Below are positions 5,375-8,104 of a stretch of 8,104 bases of DNA, piece by piece (within the stretch, counting starts at the first letter, position 1; every line of letters begins with the position of its first letter). Both the position numbers and the translations under genes were made by a program. The notes under the pieces were generated by a model. That model had not been told where the DNA came from. It ran no database searches and saw only the letters and a program-made list of their open reading frames with translations. This DNA comes from Bacteroidales bacterium (GTDB lineage Bacteria > Bacteroidota > Bacteroidia > Bacteroidales > UBA932): NCBI GenBank assembly GCA_004552115.1, contig SFPH01000023.1, positions 1-8,104 of the forward strand, written 5' to 3'.

Positions 5375-6496
5375 AGCACCGTCATTCCGCCACTTTGCCG
5401 GAGTACAGCCCTCCTTCTCTCTGAATATCCTGGAGAAATGGCTGAGAGACAGGAAACCGGCCTGATCGGATACGTCCTGCACCTTCATGCCGGGATTATT
5501 CAGCATCAGACGCTTGGCTGACTCGATGCGCAAATCGGTAATCCAGTCCCGGAAATTTTTCCGGTATACGGTATTGATGTATTCAGACAGATAAGTGCGG
5601 TTAGTACAGAACTGCGTTGCCAATTCACTCAATGTAAGACCCGGCTTGCGGTAGCCCTCATCCTTAATCCAGATATCCATGCGCTGGGCTATGTCAGAAA
5701 AGTAAACCGGCACTGCCTTTCCGGCCCCGTCCGAAACCTCCGGGACTGCCTGGTCATCCAGGCCGGCCTGCATCATGTCTTCATCCTCCCGGATTGCAGT
5801 CTCGACCTGCTCGTAAAAGAAAAGATAATTCTTGTAGCAGCAGTACAGGTAAATGTAGAACGGCACGGCAGCCAATGTCCACAGGAAAACATATTCGTAA
5901 GGAAGGAATGTGAGCATGGCACAGCTGATACCGAACCCAGCGGCCCAATAGGTAAATACCGAAAGCCAGCGGATATAGGCCCCTATATCGTCCGAATGAG
6001 TATTCTCGAACAGGCGGATTGCCCTCCTGTATGTGCGCAGCATGCGTATTGCCAGGAAAATGCCATATATTAAAAGAACTGCCGCAAGTGCTCTTGTAGC
6101 CCAGACCCGCACATCTTCCGGCAAGAGCATCTCGGCTGCCGCCAATGCCGCATAGACCAGCCACAGAGTCAGATGGACCACCGTCCGCCTCCTGGTGACA
6201 AAATTGTCAACGAGGAGTGTCATCAATGCCGAACTGAAGAGCCAGTAGCACATGAAGTATATCGTCATATTGAGCAATATGGAGATATCCAATGCCTTAA
6301 GCCTTATGTCAAACAGGAGGTGCACAGCATTGCCGGCAGCAAGAATGAGCAAAGCCGCTCCCATCATCTTTCGCGACTGGATGAAACGCGAATAAATCAT
6401 TTTCTCGGGAACACGCGCGAACAACATGTCCAACCCGAAAAACAGAAGCAGCGTCAAGGCAATGCAAAGGGAATAGTTATATAGTGACAAGTCCAT
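5366..6496 (-). CDS. Membrane-embedded AraC-family transcriptional regulator
   Basis: The protein has 376 residues. The N-terminal 220 residues contain about seven hydrophobic segments (roughly 7-28, 44-62, 70-98, 106-124, 132-152, 175-197 and 201-220). A charged linker (about 228-265) follows, and then an AraC/XylS DNA-binding domain (about 270-370). The two helix-turn-helix units are visible: LTLSELATQFCTNRTYLSEY (287-306), and 339-370 with AGFLSLSHFSRIFREKEGCTP. Family knowledge: Bacteroidota have many such regulators with a membrane-bound sensor part and a cytoplasmic HTH, with ligands mostly unknown. The linker contains GKAVPV, similar to units in the CysE linker. Start ATG at 6496 is well placed before the first membrane segment. 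The gene is convergent with GH42 and divergent from the DUF4492-cydA pair, so either could be a target; no evidence decides this. Confidence 0.9.
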   Translation of the reverse strand: MDLSLYNYSLCIALTLLLFFGLDMLFARVPEKMIYSRFIQSRKMMGAALLILAAGNAVHLLFDIRLKALDISILLNMTIYFMCYWLFSSALMTLLVDNFVTRRRTVVHLTLWLVYAALAAAEMLLPEDVRVWATRALAAVLLIYGIFLAIRMLRTYRRAIRLFENTHSDDIGAYIRWLSVFTYWAAGFGISCAMLTFLPYEYVFLWTLAAVPFYIYLYCCYKNYLFFYEQVETAIREDEDMMQAGLDDQAVPEVSDGAGKAVPVYFSDIAQRMDIWIKDEGYRKPGLTLSELATQFCTNRTYLSEYINTVYRKNFRDWITDLRIESAKRLMLNNPGMKVQDVSDQAGFLSLSHFSRIFREKEGCTPAKWRNDGAAE

Positions 6497-6535
6497 CCTG
6501 TTTCAATTGATGCTGTAAAAATACAAAAATCCCAT

Positions 6536-6553
6536 CAAATATTGCTATATTTG
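6536..6553. repeat. Inverted repeat CAAATAT-TGCT-ATATTTG in the divergent promoter region
   Basis: CAAATAT (6536-6542) and ATATTTG (6547-6553) are a perfect 7-bp inverted repeat with a 4-nt spacer. It lies between the divergent AraC-type regulator and DUF4492 genes. Both arms look like -7 boxes facing opposite ways (TATATTTG on plus, AATATTTG on minus), so it may be overlapping divergent promoters or an operator. Confidence 0.5.
6546..6553 (+). promoter_or_regulatory. Perfect TAnnTTTG -7 box immediately before the DUF4492 start
   Basis: TATATTTG matches the Bacteroidota -7 consensus exactly. It ends only 4 nt before the ATG at 6557. No good TTTG occurs 19-21 nt upstream, where TACA/ACAA is found. 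If used, transcription would begin around 6558-6561, giving a leaderless or nearly leaderless mRNA. Confidence 0.4.
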
Positions 6554-6556
6554 AAA

Positions 6557-6808
6557 ATGATGAAGGCTTTTTCAAAATTCATTGCTGCTGCGGCTGACCT
6601 GTACATTGACGGATTCAGGAAAATGACCTGGGGACGCCAGTTATGGTGGCTAATCCTGTTGAAGGTCATAATCCTCTTCCTTGTGCTCAGACTGTTCTTC
6701 TTCAAACCTGTCCTGGCCGGGAAGACTGAAGGACAGAAAAGCGACTTCGTGGGGCAGCAGCTTATCGAGAAGGCTGAAAACCAGGCAGATGAAAACACTG
6801 AAAACTAA
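6557..6808 (+). CDS. DUF4492 family small membrane protein
   Basis: This is an 83-residue protein with one strong membrane segment (about residues 28-49, WWLILLKVIILFLVLRLFFF). It is preceded by the conserved-looking IDGFRKMTWGRQLW block and followed by a polar, acidic tail. I recognise the DGFRxMTWGRxLWxxILLK pattern as DUF4492, a Bacteroidota family commonly found directly upstream of cydA; this is recollection. Here the stop codon is 6 nt before the cydA ATG, so the two are almost certainly cotranscribed. By analogy with the small CydX/CydH subunits of other cytochrome bd oxidases it may be an accessory or assembly subunit, but it is longer and not obviously homologous. ATG codons at 6557 and 6560 are both possible starts; the frame also extends to a TTG at 6542, which I reject. 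Confidence 0.85.
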   Translation: MMKAFSKFIAAAADLYIDGFRKMTWGRQLWWLILLKVIILFLVLRLFFFKPVLAGKTEGQKSDFVGQQLIEKAENQADENTEN

Positions 6809-6814
6809 ACTATA

Positions 6815-8104
6815 ATGATTGACACAGCAATGTTGGGGTGGTCACGCGCACAATTTGCGCTGACTGCGTGCTACCATTGGGTATTCGTCCCCCTGACCCT
6901 TGGACTTGCCATCATAATGGCAGTGATGGAAACCATTTACGTGGTCAAAAAGGACGACTTCTGGAAACAGACGGCAAAATTCTGGATGAAACTTTTCGGC
7001 ATCAACTTCGCGGTGGGCATTGCCACGGGCCTCATCCTGGAATTTGAATTCGGAACCAACTGGAGCAATTATTCCTGGTTCGTTGGAGACATTTTCGGAG
7101 CGCCGCTCGCCATCGAGGGAATCATCGCCTTCTTCATCGAAGCCACCTTCGTCGCAGTGATGTACTTCGGATGGGACAAGGTCAGCAAGAGATTCCACCT
7201 CGCATCCACCTGGCTTACAGGCATCGGAGCCGCAATTTCCGCAATCTGGATTCTCGTGGCAAATTCCTGGATGCAGCATCCGGTGGGCATGGAATTCAAT
7301 CCGGACACTGTCCGCAACGAGATGGTTGATTTCTGGGCCGTAGCCTTCAACCCGGTAGCAATCAGCAAGTTCTTCCACTCCTGGTTCAGCGGGTGGATGA
7401 CAGGAGCCATCTTCGTGATCGGCGTGAGCTGCTGGTATCTGCTCAGGAAAAGGCACGTCCGCTTTGCCACTGCAAGCATAAAGACAGCGGCTCTGGTCGG
7501 CATTGTCGGAACAGTGGCTGTAATGTTCTCGGGTGACGGCTCCGGCATTCACGCAGCCAAATACCAGCCTATGAAACTCGCTGCAGCAGAGGGGCTTGAA
7601 GACGGAGGCCCGCGGGCGCCATTCTCCATTGTCCCAGGCCTGGAGATACCCGGAATGCTGTCGATTCTCGCCACACACGACATAAACGGCTATGTTCCCG
7701 GCATCAACGACCTCCTCAACGGCTATGTCGACGAGAACGGGGTGGAACATCTCTCCGCCGATGCCAAGATAAGCAAGGGAAAGGCGGCGCTGGCCGCATT
7801 CAAGTCCTACCGCACGCTCAAGGACAATGATCCCGAGGCTGCTGCAGAGGCCAGGAAGGTTCTCGAGGAGAATATTGACTGCTTCGGTTACGGCTACATT
7901 GAAAAGCCGGAAGACCTGATACCGAATGTATCTCTGGTTTACTGGTCATTCAGGGTCATGGTGGGCCTCGGAGGCTTCCTGATGCTCCTTATGATCCTCT
8001 TGCTCTTCTTCGGCTGGAAGGGAAAGCTCGAGAATATGAAATGGCTCCAATGGGTCGCCCTGCTTTCTATTCCGCTCGTCTATCTCGCCGGACAGGCCGG
8101 ATGG
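6815..8104 (+). CDS. cydA: Cytochrome bd ubiquinol oxidase subunit I (3' end outside window)
   Basis: The frame runs from ATG 6815 to the last base, giving 430 residues of an expected roughly 510-530. CydA is the inner-membrane catalytic subunit that oxidises quinol and reduces oxygen to water at low oxygen levels. The start SRAQFALTACYHWVFVPLTL contains H21, equivalent to the heme b595 ligand H19 of E. coli. FGAPLAIEGIIAFFIEATFV carries E101 and E109, matching E99 and E107. H188 (KFFHSW) and M382 (YWSFRVM) match the heme b558 ligands. The quinol loop has YQPMKLAAAEG (250-260), with K254 and E259 at the K252/E257 positions. The region 288-360 is a hydrophilic stretch within the periplasmic Q-loop. 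The window ends just before the expected GRQPW motif. cydB probably follows outside the window. Confidence 0.97.
   Translation, partial: MIDTAMLGWSRAQFALTACYHWVFVPLTLGLAIIMAVMETIYVVKKDDFWKQTAKFWMKLFGINFAVGIATGLILEFEFGTNWSNYSWFVGDIFGAPLAIEGIIAFFIEATFVAVMYFGWDKVSKRFHLASTWLTGIGAAISAIWILVANSWMQHPVGMEFNPDTVRNEMVDFWAVAFNPVAISKFFHSWFSGWMTGAIFVIGVSCWYLLRKRHVRFATASIKTAALVGIVGTVAVMFSGDGSGIHAAKYQPMKLAAAEGLEDGGPRAPFSIVPGLEIPGMLSILATHDINGYVPGINDLLNGYVDENGVEHLSADAKISKGKAALAAFKSYRTLKDNDPEAAAEARKVLEENIDCFGYGYIEKPEDLIPNVSLVYWSFRVMVGLGGFLMLLMILLLFFGWKGKLENMKWLQWVALLSIPLVYLAGQAGW

Noticed and set aside
6542..6556. TTG start for the DUF4492 gene
   Set aside because: It would add five residues (MLYLK) that overlap the predicted -7 box. 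The ATG codons at 6557/6560 fit the family better.
6842..7750. Minus-strand open frame of 302 codons inside cydA
   Set aside because: The plus-strand frame is unmistakable CydA with heme ligands. The antisense frame is rich in Cys, His and Glu in a way typical of antisense translation.
1..8104. Mobile elements, CRISPR arrays, tRNA or rRNA genes
   Set aside because: No transposase, integrase, regularly spaced repeats, or tRNA/rRNA-like sequence was seen on either strand.

Overview
This window looks like Bacteroidota, probably Bacteroidales. It has a serine acetyltransferase, a secreted S1/P1-type nuclease, a GH42 beta-galactosidase, a membrane-embedded AraC-type regulator and a DUF4492-cydA pair. 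Several gene starts carry candidate Bacteroidota-type promoters (a -33 TTTG and a -7 TAnnTTTG about 20 nt apart). The genus cannot be fixed from this window. The fairly GC-rich coding sequence would suit an Alistipes/Rikenellaceae-like organism, but that is only an impression.

Layout. Positions 1-129 (+) are the last 42 codons of a gene that begins before the window. Positions 207-1969 (-) hold the cysteine operon: cysK (O-acetylserine sulfhydrylase) followed 2 nt later by cysE (serine O-acetyltransferase). Positions 1970-2341 are the only long gap between annotated long genes. It is not empty: on the minus strand it holds the cysKE promoter, a 24-residue leader peptide with five consecutive cysteine codons, and an intrinsic terminator whose 5' arm can pair with a segment inside the leader ORF. 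It also holds the plus-strand promoter of the next gene. Positions 2342-3151 (+) encode a secreted zinc nuclease of the S1/P1 family. Positions 3213-5318 (+) encode an exported GH42 beta-galactosidase. Positions 5366-6496 (-) encode a regulator with about seven membrane segments and a C-terminal AraC DNA-binding domain, convergent with the galactosidase. Positions 6557-6808 (+) encode a DUF4492 small membrane protein, and 6815 to the window end (+) is the first 430 codons of cydA, the cytochrome bd oxidase subunit I.

The main discovery candidate is upstream of cysK. A short ORF (2180-2106, minus) with the codon run TGT TGC TGT TGT TGT sits just after a candidate promoter and a purine-rich ribosome-binding site. 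It is followed by an 11-bp terminator hairpin with seven Ts. Three alternative pairings can be drawn (1:2, 2:3, 3:4), as in classical trp/his ribosome-mediated attenuation. The inferred logic is that when cysteinyl-tRNA is scarce, ribosomes stall on the Cys codons, the antiterminator forms and cysK-cysE are transcribed; when cysteine is plentiful the terminator forms. The two enzymes make cysteine from serine, acetyl-CoA and sulfide, so the sensed amino acid matches the product. The CysE C-terminus ends in isoleucine, which suggests the two enzymes may also form the cysteine synthase complex.

The remaining genes look like ordinary chromosomal cargo. There is no SusC/SusD pair, transposase, phage gene, tRNA, rRNA or CRISPR array in view.
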